DNA from: Agromyces fucosus
Lineage (GTDB): Bacteria; Actinomycetota; Actinomycetes; Actinomycetales; Microbacteriaceae
Assembly (NCBI RefSeq): GCF_004134865.1
Contig: NZ_SDPO01000004.1
Location: forward strand, 545,673 to 609,672
DNA: 64,000 nt
Reading direction: 5' to 3'
Below, piece after piece: positions 9,048-17,368 of this stretch; position 1 is the first letter of the stretch, and every line of letters begins with the position of its first letter. Under the pieces are notes generated by a model. It saw only the letters and a list, made by a program, of their open reading frames with translations, was not told the origin of the DNA and made no database searches. The position numbers and the translations under genes are program-made.

Positions 9048-10490
9048 TCAGTCGGCGGCGGGGCCCGTCGCCTCGGCGGCGGCAGCTGCCTCAGCAGCCG
9101 CGGAGCCGGCTCGGTGCGTCTGGACCCATCCCTCGATGTTGCGTTGCGGCGCCACGTTCACGGCGAGTGCACCGGCGGGGACGTCTTTGCGGACGACCGT
9201 GCCGGCACCCGTGTAGACGCCGTCCCCAATCCTAACGGGCGCGACGAAGACGCCGTGCGAGCCGGTGCGCACGTGCGAGCCGATCTCGGTGCGGTGCTTG
9301 TTCACGCCGTCGTAGTTCGCCGTGATCGAACCGGCGCCGACGTTCGAATGCTCGCCGACCGTGGTGTCGCCGATGTAGCTGAGGTGCGGCACCTTGCTGC
9401 CCTCGCCGATGTTCGCGTTCTTCGTCTCGACGAATGCGCCGATCTTGCCGTCGGCGCCGAGCACCGTGCCCGGTCGCAGGAACGAGAACGGCCCGACCGT
9501 CGCCCCGGCGGCGATGACCGCGAGGGTGGCGTCGGTGCGCTTGACCTCGGCGTTCTCGCCGATCTCGCAGTCGATGAGGGTCGTGTCGGGTCCGACGATC
9601 GCGCCCGTGGCGATGAGCGTGGCCCCCTTGAGCTGCGTGCCCGGACGGATGGTGACGTCGGGCTCGATGCGCACGGCGAGGTCGATCCAGGTCGTCGCGG
9701 GGTCCTCGATCGTGACGCCGTTCAGCTGCCAGCCGCGCACGATGAGCGCGTTCAGGCGAGCAGCGGTCTCCGAGAGCTGAGCGCGGTCGTTGATGCCGGC
9801 GACGAGCCAGGGCTCGGAGACGGGCACGGCCTCGACCTCGGAGCCGGCGGCGCGGAGCAGGCCGATCACGTCGGTGAGGTACTTCTCGCCCTGCGCGTTG
9901 TCGGTCGTGAGGTTCGCGAGCTGGTCGCGGAGCGCCGCCGCACCGAACGCGTAGATGCCCGCGTTGATCTCGGCGATCGCGCGCTCGTCGTCGCTCGCGT
10001 CCTTCTGCTCGACGATGCGGTCGAAGAGGCCGGCGGCGTCGCGCACGACGCGGCCGTAGCCGGTGGGGTCGTCGTAGACGGCCGAGAGCACGGATGCCTC
10101 GGCGGCATCCGCCCGGTGCTGCTCGAGGAATGCCGCGAGCGTGTCGGCGTTCAGGAGCGGCACGTCGCCGTTCAACACGAGGACCTCGCCGTCGAAGTCG
10201 GCCGGGAGCGCGGCGATGGCCTGCTCGACGGCGCGGCCGGTGCCCGGGATCTCGTCTTGGTCGACGATGATCGTGCCGGGGAGTTCCCGCTCGACCACGG
10301 TCGCCACGAGGTCGCGCTCGTGGCGCACGACGGCGACGATGTGCACGGCGTCGAGCGCCCGCGCGGTGGCGAGAACGTGTGCCACGATCGGCGCGCCGGC
10401 GAGCGGGTGCAGCAGCTTCGGCACCGCGGACTTCATGCGCGTGCCCTGACCTGCGGCGAGGACGATGATGGCGAGGTTCTGGTCGGTCAT
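9048..10490 (-). CDS. glmU: Bifunctional UDP-GlcNAc pyrophosphorylase/glucosamine-1-phosphate acetyltransferase
   Basis: Makes UDP-GlcNAc for peptidoglycan in the cytoplasm. The N-terminal uridylyltransferase (about 1-230) starts with the nucleotide-binding LAAGQGTRMKSAVPKLLHPL and has LNGDVPLL. The C-terminal half is a left-handed beta-helix acetyltransferase (about 250-455) with hexapeptide repeats and the acetyl-transfer motif YIGDTTVGEHSNVGAGSITANYDG. A 20-residue Ala-rich tail follows. AGGAA lies 9 nt before ATG 10490. Upstream on the same strand is tRNA-Gln. Confidence 0.97.
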   Translation of the reverse strand: MTDQNLAIIVLAAGQGTRMKSAVPKLLHPLAGAPIVAHVLATARALDAVHIVAVVRHERDLVATVVERELPGTIIVDQDEIPGTGRAVEQAIAALPADFDGEVLVLNGDVPLLNADTLAAFLEQHRADAAEASVLSAVYDDPTGYGRVVRDAAGLFDRIVEQKDASDDERAIAEINAGIYAFGAAALRDQLANLTTDNAQGEKYLTDVIGLLRAAGSEVEAVPVSEPWLVAGINDRAQLSETAARLNALIVRGWQLNGVTIEDPATTWIDLAVRIEPDVTIRPGTQLKGATLIATGAIVGPDTTLIDCEIGENAEVKRTDATLAVIAAGATVGPFSFLRPGTVLGADGKIGAFVETKNANIGEGSKVPHLSYIGDTTVGEHSNVGAGSITANYDGVNKHRTEIGSHVRTGSHGVFVAPVRIGDGVYTGAGTVVRKDVPAGALAVNVAPQRNIEGWVQTHRAGSAAAEAAAAAEATGPAAD

Positions 10491-10545
10491 TCGCGCGTGT
10501 TCCTATCGGTGCGGTCTGAGGGATCGATCGGGACGGCCGTTCGGG

Positions 10546-10617
10546 CTCCGCCACCAGGATTCGAACCTGGACCGAACAGCTCCAAAGGCTGCCGTGCTGC
10601 CGTTACACTATGGCGGA
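10546..10617 (-). tRNA. tRNA-Gln (anticodon TTG)
   Basis: Full cloverleaf on the minus strand. The acceptor arm is TCCGCCA/TGGCGGA with discriminator G. The D arm contains TAACGGCAG. The anticodon stem is GCAGC/GCTGT with loop CTTTGGA, giving anticodon TTG. The T arm is CCAGG-TTCGAAT-CCTGG. CCA is not encoded. It precedes glmU, as in many actinobacteria. Confidence 0.97.
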
Positions 10618-10752
10618 TCGCGCGGGCGCCTGGCCGCGCGCGTCAACCAGTCTGCCATGAGCAGGCCGTCGCCGATGAGCCGACGGGCGGCTCGAGGCAT
10701 CCGGCGCCGTCTGCACCGGCACCGCCTGCACCGGCGCCCCGTCCGGTCGCGG

Positions 10753-10758
10753 GATAAT
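10753..10758 (+). promoter_or_regulatory. -10 hexamer of the MarR gene (leaderless)
   Basis: GATAAT ends exactly 6 nt before ATG 10765, the spacing seen at many genes here. Transcription probably starts at or next to the A of the start codon. Confidence 0.5.
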
Positions 10759-10764
10759 GACGGG

Positions 10765-11256
10765 ATGACCGATGCTGACGAGGTCGACCGGATCGTCGAC
10801 GACTGGGAGCGAGAGCGACCCGACCTCGATTTCTCACCGCTGCAGGTGCTCTCGCGCGTCGCGCGACTCTCGAAGCACCTCGACCGGGCGCGGCGTCAGG
10901 CGTTCGCTCGTTCGGAGCTCGAGTCCTCGGAGTTCGACGTGCTCTCAGCGCTGCGCCGTGCGGGCTCCCCCTATCGGCTCTCCCCCAAGCAGCTCCTGCA
11001 GCAGACGCTCGTCTCGAGCGGCACGATGACGAACCGCATCGACCGGCTCGTCGAGCGCGGGCTCGTGAACCGGCAGACCGACCCGAACGACGGGCGCGGC
11101 ATCCTCGTCGAGATGACCTCTGCCGGGCTCACCCGCGTCGACGCGGCGATCACGCGCCTCGTCGACGCCGAGGCCGAGCTGCTCCGCAGCCTCCCTGCGG
11201 CGGAGCAGAAGCGGCTCGCCGGCCTGCTGCGCAAGCTCAGCCTCGGGTTCGACTGA
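10765..11256 (+). CDS. MarR-family transcriptional regulator
   Basis: 163 residues with the MarR winged helix: an N-terminal dimerisation helix, ELESSEFDVLSALRRAG, the recognition helix region LLQQTLVSSGTMTNRIDRLVERGLV, and the wing NRQTDPNDGRGILVEMT. MarR dimers usually repress a nearby or divergent gene and respond to small aromatic ligands. No clear palindrome lies in its own promoter, and its regulon is not evident. It is followed by the zinc lipoprotein gene after a spacer of about 105 nt with its own promoter, so the two are separate units. Confidence 0.9.
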   Translation: MTDADEVDRIVDDWERERPDLDFSPLQVLSRVARLSKHLDRARRQAFARSELESSEFDVLSALRRAGSPYRLSPKQLLQQTLVSSGTMTNRIDRLVERGLVNRQTDPNDGRGILVEMTSAGLTRVDAAITRLVDAEAELLRSLPAAEQKRLAGLLRKLSLGFD

Positions 11257-11328
11257 GGAGAGGCCGCGCGGCGAGCGGGTCGACCGCCCGGATCGATTCG
11301 CTTGATTCGATGCGGTGTCAGCGTTGTT

Positions 11329-11347
11329 GATAATGATTTTCATTAAC
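11329..11347. promoter_or_regulatory. Zur/Fur-type operator
   Basis: GATAATGATTTTCATTAAC is an imperfect palindrome with core TAATGA-TTT-TCATTA in an otherwise GC-rich region. It matches the actinobacterial Zur box and also the wider Fur-box pattern. It ends 2 nt before the -10 hexamer of the AztD-like gene, so bound repressor would cover the -35/spacer region. Zur rather than Fur is favoured because the gene is a zinc-binding protein. Confidence 0.8.
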
Positions 11348-11349
11348 GA

Positions 11350-11355
11350 TACGGT
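11350..11355 (+). promoter_or_regulatory. -10 hexamer of the AztD-like gene (leaderless)
   Basis: TACGGT ends 6 nt before GTG 11362, with no Shine-Dalgarno sequence between. The transcript is probably leaderless and controlled by the adjacent Zur-type palindrome. Confidence 0.6.
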
Positions 11356-11361
11356 GACGTC

Positions 11362-12603
11362 GTGAACACACCGAACAGACGATCCCCTTTCCGATTCGCG
11401 GCCGTCGCGGCCCCGGTGCTGGCGCTCGCGTTGGCGGCCTGCGCGAGCCCTGCCGACGGCGATGGCGGCACCGCCGAGGCATCCGAAGCCCACTCGACCG
11501 AGGCCGAGGTGAGTGCGCCGCGCGTCGTCGTGAGCTATGACGGCGGCGTCCTCGTACTGGAGGGAGACTCGCTCGAGACCGTCGACGACGTGCCGCTCGA
11601 CGGATTCCTCCGCCTGAACCCCGCCGGCGACGCACGCCACGTGATCGTGTCGACGGATGACTCGTTCCGCGTACTCGACACCGGGGTCACGATCGAGGAG
11701 CACGGCGACCACGCCCACTACTACGCCGAGTCGCCGGAGCTCACCGCGACCGAGTTCGCGGCTGAGCACCCGGGCCACGTCACGACGCACGCCGGCACGA
11801 CCGCGCTCTTCGCCGACGGCACCGGGCGCGTGCAGCTCTTCGACCCGTCGACGCTCGAGGGCGGAGCACCCGAGCTGACCGAGTACGAGAGCCCTGACGC
11901 GCACCACGGCGTCGCGGTCGCGCTCGAGGGCGGCGCACTGCTCACGACGCTCGGCACGAGCGAGAGCCGCTCCGGCGCCGTCGTGCTCGACACCGACCGC
12001 GCCGAGCTCGCCCGCACGGAGGACTGCCCCGGCGTGCACGGCGAGACCGTCGCCGCCGACGAGGTCGTCGTGCTCGGCTGCGAGAACGGTGCGGTGCTCT
12101 ACCGCGACGGTGCCTTCACCAAGATCGCCGCTCCCGACGCCTACGGCCGCATCGGGAACCAGGCGGGCTCCCCCGAGTCCCCGATCGTCCTGGGCGACTA
12201 CAAGGTCGAGGCCGAGGCGGAACTCGAGCGCCCCGAGCGGGTGAGCCTCATCGACACCGAGACAGCGACCCTGCGTTTCGTCGAGCTCGGCACGAGCTAC
12301 ACGTTCCGCTCGCTGGCCCGGGGCCCGCACGGCGAGGCCCTCGTGCTCGGAACCGACGGGGCCATCCACGTCATCGACCCCGCGGCGGGGACCGTCTCGG
12401 CACGCTTCGACGTGATCGCCCCGTGGACCGAGCCGGTCGACTGGCAGGAGGCGCGGCCCTCGCTCGAGGTCCGCGGCCAGCGCGCGTACGTCACCGACCC
12501 CGCCACCTCGACGCTGCACGTCGTGGACCTCGAGTCCGGCGAGATCACTGCGAGCGTCGAGCTGCCGCACGTGCCGAACGAGCTGTCGACCGTCGGCGAC
12601 TGA
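11362..12603 (+). CDS. AztD-like zinc metallochaperone lipoprotein
   Basis: 413 residues. The N-terminus is a lipoprotein signal ending in the lipobox LALAACAS (Cys about 27), so the protein is anchored outside the membrane. The rest is a beta-propeller-like chain of repeated short strands ending near DLESGEITASVEL. A His-rich segment EEHGDHAHYYAE (about 113-124) resembles the zinc site of Paracoccus AztD, which hands zinc to the ABC binding protein AztC. Here no aztABC genes are adjacent. The Zur-type operator on its promoter supports a role under zinc limitation. Identification is by overall resemblance, not alignment. Confidence 0.75.
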   Translation: MNTPNRRSPFRFAAVAAPVLALALAACASPADGDGGTAEASEAHSTEAEVSAPRVVVSYDGGVLVLEGDSLETVDDVPLDGFLRLNPAGDARHVIVSTDDSFRVLDTGVTIEEHGDHAHYYAESPELTATEFAAEHPGHVTTHAGTTALFADGTGRVQLFDPSTLEGGAPELTEYESPDAHHGVAVALEGGALLTTLGTSESRSGAVVLDTDRAELARTEDCPGVHGETVAADEVVVLGCENGAVLYRDGAFTKIAAPDAYGRIGNQAGSPESPIVLGDYKVEAEAELERPERVSLIDTETATLRFVELGTSYTFRSLARGPHGEALVLGTDGAIHVIDPAAGTVSARFDVIAPWTEPVDWQEARPSLEVRGQRAYVTDPATSTLHVVDLESGEITASVELPHVPNELSTVGD

Positions 12604-12607
12604 GCAC

Positions 12608-12647
12608 AGCGGATGCCGCGGGCCCACGCGTGCCCGCGGCATCCGCT
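12608..12647 (+). terminator. Strong hairpin after the AztD-like gene
   Basis: A 16-bp perfect stem (AGCGGATGCCGCGGGC pairing with its complement at 12632-12647) and an 8-nt loop begin 5 nt after the stop codon. There is no T-tract, as is common for actinobacterial terminators. Confidence 0.75.
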
Positions 12648-12668
12648 CGCCTGCATCCGGTTGCTGCA

Positions 12669-12816
12669 CCCGGCCCAGCCCTGGCAGCGCAGCCCACCCA
12701 CTGCCAGCCCACCCCAGCCCCGCCAGCCCAGCCCTGTCAGCCCAGCCCTGCCCTGCCCTGCCCTGGCAGCCCAGCCCAGCCCCGACAGCCCACCCCACCC
12801 CTGTCAGCCCAGCCCG
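12669..12816. repeat. Low-complexity CAGCCC-rich tract
   Basis: About 150 nt made of irregular CAGCCC, CAGCCCTG and CCACCC units with few Gs on the plus strand. The minus strand therefore carries a dense series of GGG/GGGG runs with short loops, able in principle to form G-quadruplexes. It lies between the AztD terminator and the LexA-controlled HNH gene. I see no gene in it. Confidence 0.8.
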
Positions 12817-12839
12817 CGTCACAAAGTTCTCCACAACCC

Positions 12840-12855
12840 TCGAACATACGTTCGA
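12840..12855. promoter_or_regulatory. LexA SOS box
   Basis: TCGAACATACGTTCGA has perfect TCGAAC/GTTCGA arms, the actinobacterial LexA consensus. It lies 7 nt upstream of the -10 hexamer of the HNH gene, between the -35 and -10 regions, so LexA would block transcription until DNA damage. Confidence 0.88.
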
Positions 12856-12862
12856 TCGCTGA

Positions 12863-12868
12863 TAGGAT
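12863..12868 (+). promoter_or_regulatory. -10 hexamer of the DUF222-HNH gene
   Basis: TAGGAT ends 6 nt before ATG 12875, the leaderless spacing. It also contains AGGA 7 nt from the start, so either leaderless or very-short-leader translation is possible. Confidence 0.55.
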
Positions 12869-12874
12869 TGCGTC

Positions 12875-14341
12875 ATGCAATTCGCACTCGGAAACACCAG
12901 CTCATCTGGTATTACGCCGAGCGAAAACGACGGGGATACCGACGGGGAGCGGTCGCCGTATGCGTTGGCGCAAGATGGCCTGGCCCAGCTCGTGAATGCG
13001 GCGGTGCAGGCGCAGCGCGTCGAAGCGATGAATGCGGCGATGCGAGTCGACGTGGTGTTCCTGACGGTGTCGTTCGCGCTCCGCGCCGAGCGGGCGTTCG
13101 TCTCCCCGAACCTCTCACCTGCACGGCGCCGAGAGCTTGCGCGCCGCAGCGTCACCGCCGAACTCGCGACCGCATTGCACGTCCCCGAGAGCACCATGCA
13201 GCGTCAGATCGACGATGCATGGGCGTTGTCGACGCAGCTTCCCGCCACGTTGTCGTCGCTCCGCGAGGGATCGCTCAGCATGCAGCATGCGCGGGTCATC
13301 GTCGAGGCCGTGACCGAGCTCGACGACGAGCCGCGCGTTCTGGCCGAACTCGACGAACAGCTCGCTCGATTCGCGTCCGATCACACGGCCGCCGCTGTTC
13401 GCCGCAAGGCGCGCTCGTTGCGCGAAGAACTGCAGGCGCAGTCGGTCGCCGATCGGCGCCGAGCAGCCCGCCAGAAGCGCCGCGTCGAAATCGAGCCCGC
13501 CCTCGATGGCATGGCCTGGCTGCATGCCCTGCTGCCGGCCGCCGACGCGCTCCTCATCAAAGACCGCCTCGATCGTGTCGCACGAGAGGCCGGCGAGTGC
13601 GCCGACGATGTGAGCCGTCTCGGTTCGGAGCCCGCCGGCGAACATGCCGTGCGGATCGTGGCCTCGACGAACGACCAGATCCGTGCCGACGCACTCCGCG
13701 ATCTGCTGCTGTACGGCGGGCTCGGCGACGACTCCGCGTTCGCCGCCGCCTGCGGCCGCGTGCGGCCGAGCGTGCACGTCACCGTTCCGGTGCTGACACT
13801 CATGGGCTCCTCGACGGAGCCCGCGCTCCTCGACGGCTACGGCCCGATCGACCCCGAGGCTGCTCGCCGACTCGCAGCGGAGGCGCCCTCCTTTGTGCGA
13901 CTGCTCTCCGATCCGGTGACGGGCACCGTGCTCGACGTCGATCGCACCAGCTATCGACCGCCGGCTGACTTGAAGCGGTGGCTGCAGGTGCGCGACGGCA
14001 CGTGTCGGTTCCCGGGCTGCAATCGCAACGCAAGTCGCAGCGAACTCGACCACAGCATCGATTGGGCCGACGTCGGCCGAACGGCCTTCGACAATCTGGC
14101 GCACCTCTGCTCGCTCCACCATCACCTCAAGCACGAGACATCATGGTCGATGCGACATCTGGCCGGTGCCGTGCTCGAGTGGACCTCGCCGTCCGGCCGG
14201 GTGCATCGCACCCACCCTGCACGCACAATGTCGAGGATGTCGAGTCGAGCTGATGATGCTCGAGCCGCCGAGTCGCCGCCCGTGACGACCCCGCCCGATG
14301 CGGCAGCCCAACTCAGATTCGCCGAAGCTCCGCCGTTCTGA
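12875..14341 (+). CDS. DUF222 and HNH endonuclease domain protein (13E12 family), SOS-controlled
   Basis: 488 residues. The N-terminal two-thirds is the helical DUF222 region (about 30-330, with LARRSVTAELATALHVPESTMQRQI). The C-terminal HNH domain (about 370-425) has CRFPGCNRNASRSELDHSIDW and NLAHLCSLHHHLKH, giving the two Cys and the His residues expected for metal binding and catalysis. The family is multicopy in actinobacteria, and its role in DNA damage or mobility is unsettled. A LexA box on its promoter makes it a likely SOS gene. No inverted repeats, target duplication or transposase accompany it, so I do not call it a mobile element. Confidence 0.88.
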   Translation: MQFALGNTSSSGITPSENDGDTDGERSPYALAQDGLAQLVNAAVQAQRVEAMNAAMRVDVVFLTVSFALRAERAFVSPNLSPARRRELARRSVTAELATALHVPESTMQRQIDDAWALSTQLPATLSSLREGSLSMQHARVIVEAVTELDDEPRVLAELDEQLARFASDHTAAAVRRKARSLREELQAQSVADRRRAARQKRRVEIEPALDGMAWLHALLPAADALLIKDRLDRVAREAGECADDVSRLGSEPAGEHAVRIVASTNDQIRADALRDLLLYGGLGDDSAFAAACGRVRPSVHVTVPVLTLMGSSTEPALLDGYGPIDPEAARRLAAEAPSFVRLLSDPVTGTVLDVDRTSYRPPADLKRWLQVRDGTCRFPGCNRNASRSELDHSIDWADVGRTAFDNLAHLCSLHHHLKHETSWSMRHLAGAVLEWTSPSGRVHRTHPARTMSRMSSRADDARAAESPPVTTPPDAAAQLRFAEAPPF

Positions 14342-14421
14342 CAGGCGAGTCGGTGATTGCGGTTGCGCCGTCCAGGCGACTCCACTGATCCAGGTGACTC
14401 GCCGCGTCAGGTGCTGCGCGC

Positions 14422-14451
14422 TGACTTCACTGACACTGCTGACGCCGCTGA
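14422..14451. repeat. 9-bp array with a TGA in every unit
   Basis: In the spacer between the HNH gene and metI, TGA occurs at 14422, 14431, 14440 and 14449, exactly 9 bp apart, in units of the form CTGACNCNG. Similar stop-containing arrays lie at other gene ends in this window. Confidence 0.7.
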
Positions 14452-14479
14452 CGCCGCAATGCCAGTCACCTCCGCCTCG

Positions 14480-15139
14480 CTACCGGCGCATGACCTTGCG
14501 GGCCAGCCAGTTTCCGAGGAACTGCACGCCCTGCACGAACACGACGATGATGATGACGGCGGCCCACGTGATCGCCGGCTCGAACTGGCGGTAGCCGTAG
14601 ACGAGCGCGAAGTTGCCGAGGCCGCCGCCGCCGATGAAGCCCGCCATCGCCGTCATGTCGACGATTGCGACGAGCACGAAGGTGTACCCGAGGATGAGCG
14701 GGCCGAGCGCCTCCGGGATGACGACCGTACGGAGGATCCGGAGCGGTCCGGCTCCCATCGCACGGGCCGCCTCGATCGCTCCGGGCGACACGGTGAGCAG
14801 GTTCTGCTCGACGATTCGGGCGATGGCGAACGAAGCCGCGATCGAGAGCGCGAAGATGAGCGCGTCGTTGCCGATGCCGGTGCCGATCACGAGCCGTGAG
14901 AGCGGCTGCACCGCGGCGATGAAGATGATGAACGGGATCGGCCGGAAGAAGTTGATGACGACGTTCACGATGTTGAACACTGCGCGATTCGAGAGCAGGC
15001 TCCCCGGTCGCGTCGTGTAGAGCACCGTGCCGAGCAGCAGTCCGCCGAGCCCGCCGATGAGGAGGGTGAGCGACGCCATGTAGAGGGTCTCGGCCGCGGC
15101 GACCCAGAACTCCGACCCGAGTTCGAAGAGGCGATCCAT
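14480..15139 (-). CDS. metI: Methionine ABC transporter permease MetI
   Basis: 219 residues with five or so hydrophobic segments. The permease EAA motif is present as IEAARAMGAGPLRILRTVVIPEALGPLI (first part about 118-137), which contacts the ATPase. Together with MetN and MetQ it imports methionine. ATG 15139 has GGAGG 7 nt upstream. A GTG one codon earlier (15142) overlaps the metN stop as GTGA and is the alternative start. Translation is coupled to metN. Last gene of the metQ-metN-metI unit. Confidence 0.95.
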   Translation of the reverse strand: MDRLFELGSEFWVAAAETLYMASLTLLIGGLGGLLLGTVLYTTRPGSLLSNRAVFNIVNVVINFFRPIPFIIFIAAVQPLSRLVIGTGIGNDALIFALSIAASFAIARIVEQNLLTVSPGAIEAARAMGAGPLRILRTVVIPEALGPLILGYTFVLVAIVDMTAMAGFIGGGGLGNFALVYGYRQFEPAITWAAVIIIVVFVQGVQFLGNWLARKVMRR

Positions 15140-16167
15140 CACGGCACCTCCGTCACGTCGACGCGGGAGGATATCTCGGCGAGCACCGCGTCGACCGCGG
15201 CATCCGCACCCCTGATCGCGAGGGTGAGGTGGCCGAATGCCCGGCCCTGGATGTCGTTGATGCCGCCGTAGACGAGCTCGAACTCGATGCCGGCGGTCGC
15301 GAGCGCGACGAAGACCGCGGCCTGCGAGGCGTCGCCGTCGCGGAACGAGATCGTGACGATGCGGCCCTCGTGGCGTTCGCGCAGCACGGCGAGCTCAGCC
15401 GGCGAGGGGGTGCCCTTCACGACGGTGCCGACGAAGCGCTGCGACGACGGGTTCTGCGGGTTCGAGAACACGTCGAACACGTCCCCGTGCTCGATCACGC
15501 GTCCGCCGTCCATGACGGCGACCTTCGTGGCGATGGACTGGATGACGTCCATCTCGTGGGTGATGACGATGATAGTGACGCCGAACTCGCGGTTCACGCG
15601 TTTCAGCAGTTCGAGCACCTCTTGGGTGGTCTCGGGGTCGAGTGCGCTCGTCGCCTCGTCGGCGAGCAGCAGCCGCGGCGAGGTCGCGAGGGCGCGGGCG
15701 ATGCCGACGCGCTGCTTCTGCCCGCCCGAGAGCTGGTCGGGGTAGTTCTTCGCCTTGCCGGCGAGGCCCACGAACTCGAGCAGTTCGGCGACGCGCGCCG
15801 AGATCTCGCTCTTCGACGCCCCTGCCACCTGCAGCGGGTACGCGATGTTCGCCCACACCGTCTTCGAGTTGAAGAGGTTGAACTGCTGGAAGATCATGCC
15901 GATGCCGAGCCGGATGCCGCGGAGCTCGCGTTCCGGCATGGTCGTGATCTCGCGGCCGTCGACCTCGATCGAGCCCGACGTCGCGGGTTCGAGCGCGTTC
16001 ACGAGCCGCACGAGCGTGGACTTGCCGGCACCCGAATAGCCGATGATGCCGTACACGTCACCGGGTTCGATCTCGAGGCTCACGCCGTCGATCGCGACGA
16101 CGGGCGGGGCGCCCTTCTCAGGTGCCGGGTACGTCTTGGTGACGTTGCGCAGGGCGACGAGCGCCAT
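15139..16167 (-). CDS. metN: Methionine ABC transporter ATP-binding protein MetN
   Basis: 342 residues. The nucleotide-binding domain (about 1-240) has Walker A GYSGAGKSTLVR, the Q-loop FQQFNLF, the signature LSGGQKQRVGIARAL and Walker B LLLADEATSALDP. The C-terminal NIL domain (about 265-340) is the regulatory module through which bound methionine inhibits MetNI transporters. GAGGAG lies 6 nt before ATG 16167. It overlaps metI by 4 nt or abuts it, depending on the metI start. Confidence 0.97.
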   Translation of the reverse strand: MALVALRNVTKTYPAPEKGAPPVVAIDGVSLEIEPGDVYGIIGYSGAGKSTLVRLVNALEPATSGSIEVDGREITTMPERELRGIRLGIGMIFQQFNLFNSKTVWANIAYPLQVAGASKSEISARVAELLEFVGLAGKAKNYPDQLSGGQKQRVGIARALATSPRLLLADEATSALDPETTQEVLELLKRVNREFGVTIIVITHEMDVIQSIATKVAVMDGGRVIEHGDVFDVFSNPQNPSSQRFVGTVVKGTPSPAELAVLRERHEGRIVTISFRDGDASQAAVFVALATAGIEFELVYGGINDIQGRAFGHLTLAIRGADAAVDAVLAEISSRVDVTEVP

Positions 16168-16272
16168 GGTGTTCTCCTCTGCGACGCAGAAATGTCGTGA
16201 ACGCGAACGGGGCGGTGGGCACCAGTGCGGTGCTCACCGCCCGAACGGCGGGTACGGAACGCGCGAGCGCGA

Positions 16273-17184
16273 TCAGCCCTTCGCGGCCTTGGTGTCGGCC
16301 TCGACCTTGGCGAGCGACTTCTCGAGGTCGGCGACCGGCGTCGTCACCGCGACCGCCGTGTTGCCGGACGCCTCCAGCAGGCCGGCCTGCACCTCGGGGT
16401 CGGTCTGGAAGATCTCGACGAGCTTCTTGTAGGTCGCGTTGTCCTTGTCTTCGGCACGGGTGGCGAAGATGTTGACGTACGGCAGCGCGTTCGGGTCGCT
16501 CGGGTCGTCCTGCGCGATCGCGTCCTCGAAGGTGAGGCCGGCGTCGGCGACGAAGTCGTTGTTGATGACGGCCGCGGCGAGGTCCGGCAGCGAGGTCGGC
16601 GTGAGCGAGGCCTCGAGGGCGGTGACCTTGACCTTCGATGCCGACTCGTCGACATCGGCGAGGTCGGAGAAGATCGTGCCGCCGCTCTTCAGCTCGATGA
16701 GGCCGGCCGACTGCAGCACGAGCAGCGCGCGTGCCTGGTTCGAGGCATCGTTCGGCACCGCCACGGTCTCGCCCTCGGGGATGGCCTTCACCGAGTCGTA
16801 CTTCGTCGAGTAGAGCCCGAGCGGGTAGATCGCGGTGGCGCCGATGGGGGCGAGGTCTTCGCCGGCCGACACGTTGTAGTCGGCGAGATAGACGATGTGC
16901 TGGAACTGGTTCAGGTCGAGCTCGCCCTCGGTGGTGGCGGGATTCGGCTGGGCGTAGTCGGAGAAGTCGACCAGCTCGATCTCGATGCCCTCGTCGGCTG
17001 CGGCCTCTTCGAAGGCGGCCCACTGGGGGTCGGCCTTTCCGACGACGCCGATCTTGATGACGTCGTTCGCGTCGCCTTCGCCGGCGGCCGGAGCGGCGCA
17101 GGAGGCGAGGCCGAAGACGAGCGGCACTGCGGCGAGTGCGGCGATGAGCTTCGCCTGACGGGAGGACGGGTGCTGACGTGACAT
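16273..17184 (-). CDS. metQ: Methionine-binding lipoprotein (NlpA/MetQ family)
   Basis: 303 residues with a lipoprotein signal peptide and lipobox (FGLASCAAP, Cys about 24). The NlpA family follows: IKIGVVGKADPQWAAFEEAA, then LNQFQHIVYLADYN, ATAIYPLGLYS and VPNDASNQARALLVLQSAGLI. It is the extracellular receptor for MetNI and binds methionine. ATG 17184 is preceded by AAGGGA. It is the first gene of the operon. The 184 nt upstream hold no S-box-like structure that I could recognise. Confidence 0.95.
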   Translation of the reverse strand: MSRQHPSSRQAKLIAALAAVPLVFGLASCAAPAAGEGDANDVIKIGVVGKADPQWAAFEEAAADEGIEIELVDFSDYAQPNPATTEGELDLNQFQHIVYLADYNVSAGEDLAPIGATAIYPLGLYSTKYDSVKAIPEGETVAVPNDASNQARALLVLQSAGLIELKSGGTIFSDLADVDESASKVKVTALEASLTPTSLPDLAAAVINNDFVADAGLTFEDAIAQDDPSDPNALPYVNIFATRAEDKDNATYKKLVEIFQTDPEVQAGLLEASGNTAVAVTTPVADLEKSLAKVEADTKAAKG

Positions 17185-17368
17185 GTGGGTTCCCTTTCGC
17201 TGGAGCGCACGCGACCGGGTGCTGTTGGCGTGGAGCAGGCATGGCTCCGCCACTGCTGGTGAACGGTGGGGGCTTCGATGCCGCGATCGCGGGTGCAAGA
17301 ACAACGCTAGGCGAAGATTCTTTGCTCACCCGACGCCTGGGTCACAGTCCGTCACAGCTTCTGCGACG

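Noticed and set aside
6259-9216. 985-codon open frame antisense to the acyl-CoA ligase and prs
   Set aside because: Arg/Asp/Val-rich shadow translation with no domain. The opposite strand carries two well-conserved genes.
11329-11347. Ferric uptake (Fur/IdeR) box instead of Zur
   Set aside because: The palindrome alone does not exclude Fur, but the downstream product resembles a zinc chaperone and the core fits actinobacterial Zur sites, so Zur is the better call.
12669-12816. Coding sequence in the CAGCCC tract
   Set aside because: Both strands are open only because the repeat lacks stop triplets; the translations are monotonous Ala/Pro or Gly/Trp repeats without a start or ribosome-binding site.
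12875-14341. Mobile element or intein around the HNH gene
   Set aside because: No terminal repeats, target duplication or split host gene; a LexA-controlled cellular gene explains it better.
17185-17368. SAM riboswitch upstream of metQ
   Set aside because: I could not find the conserved S-box or other SAM-aptamer core in the 184-nt spacer; the operon may be regulated by a protein.
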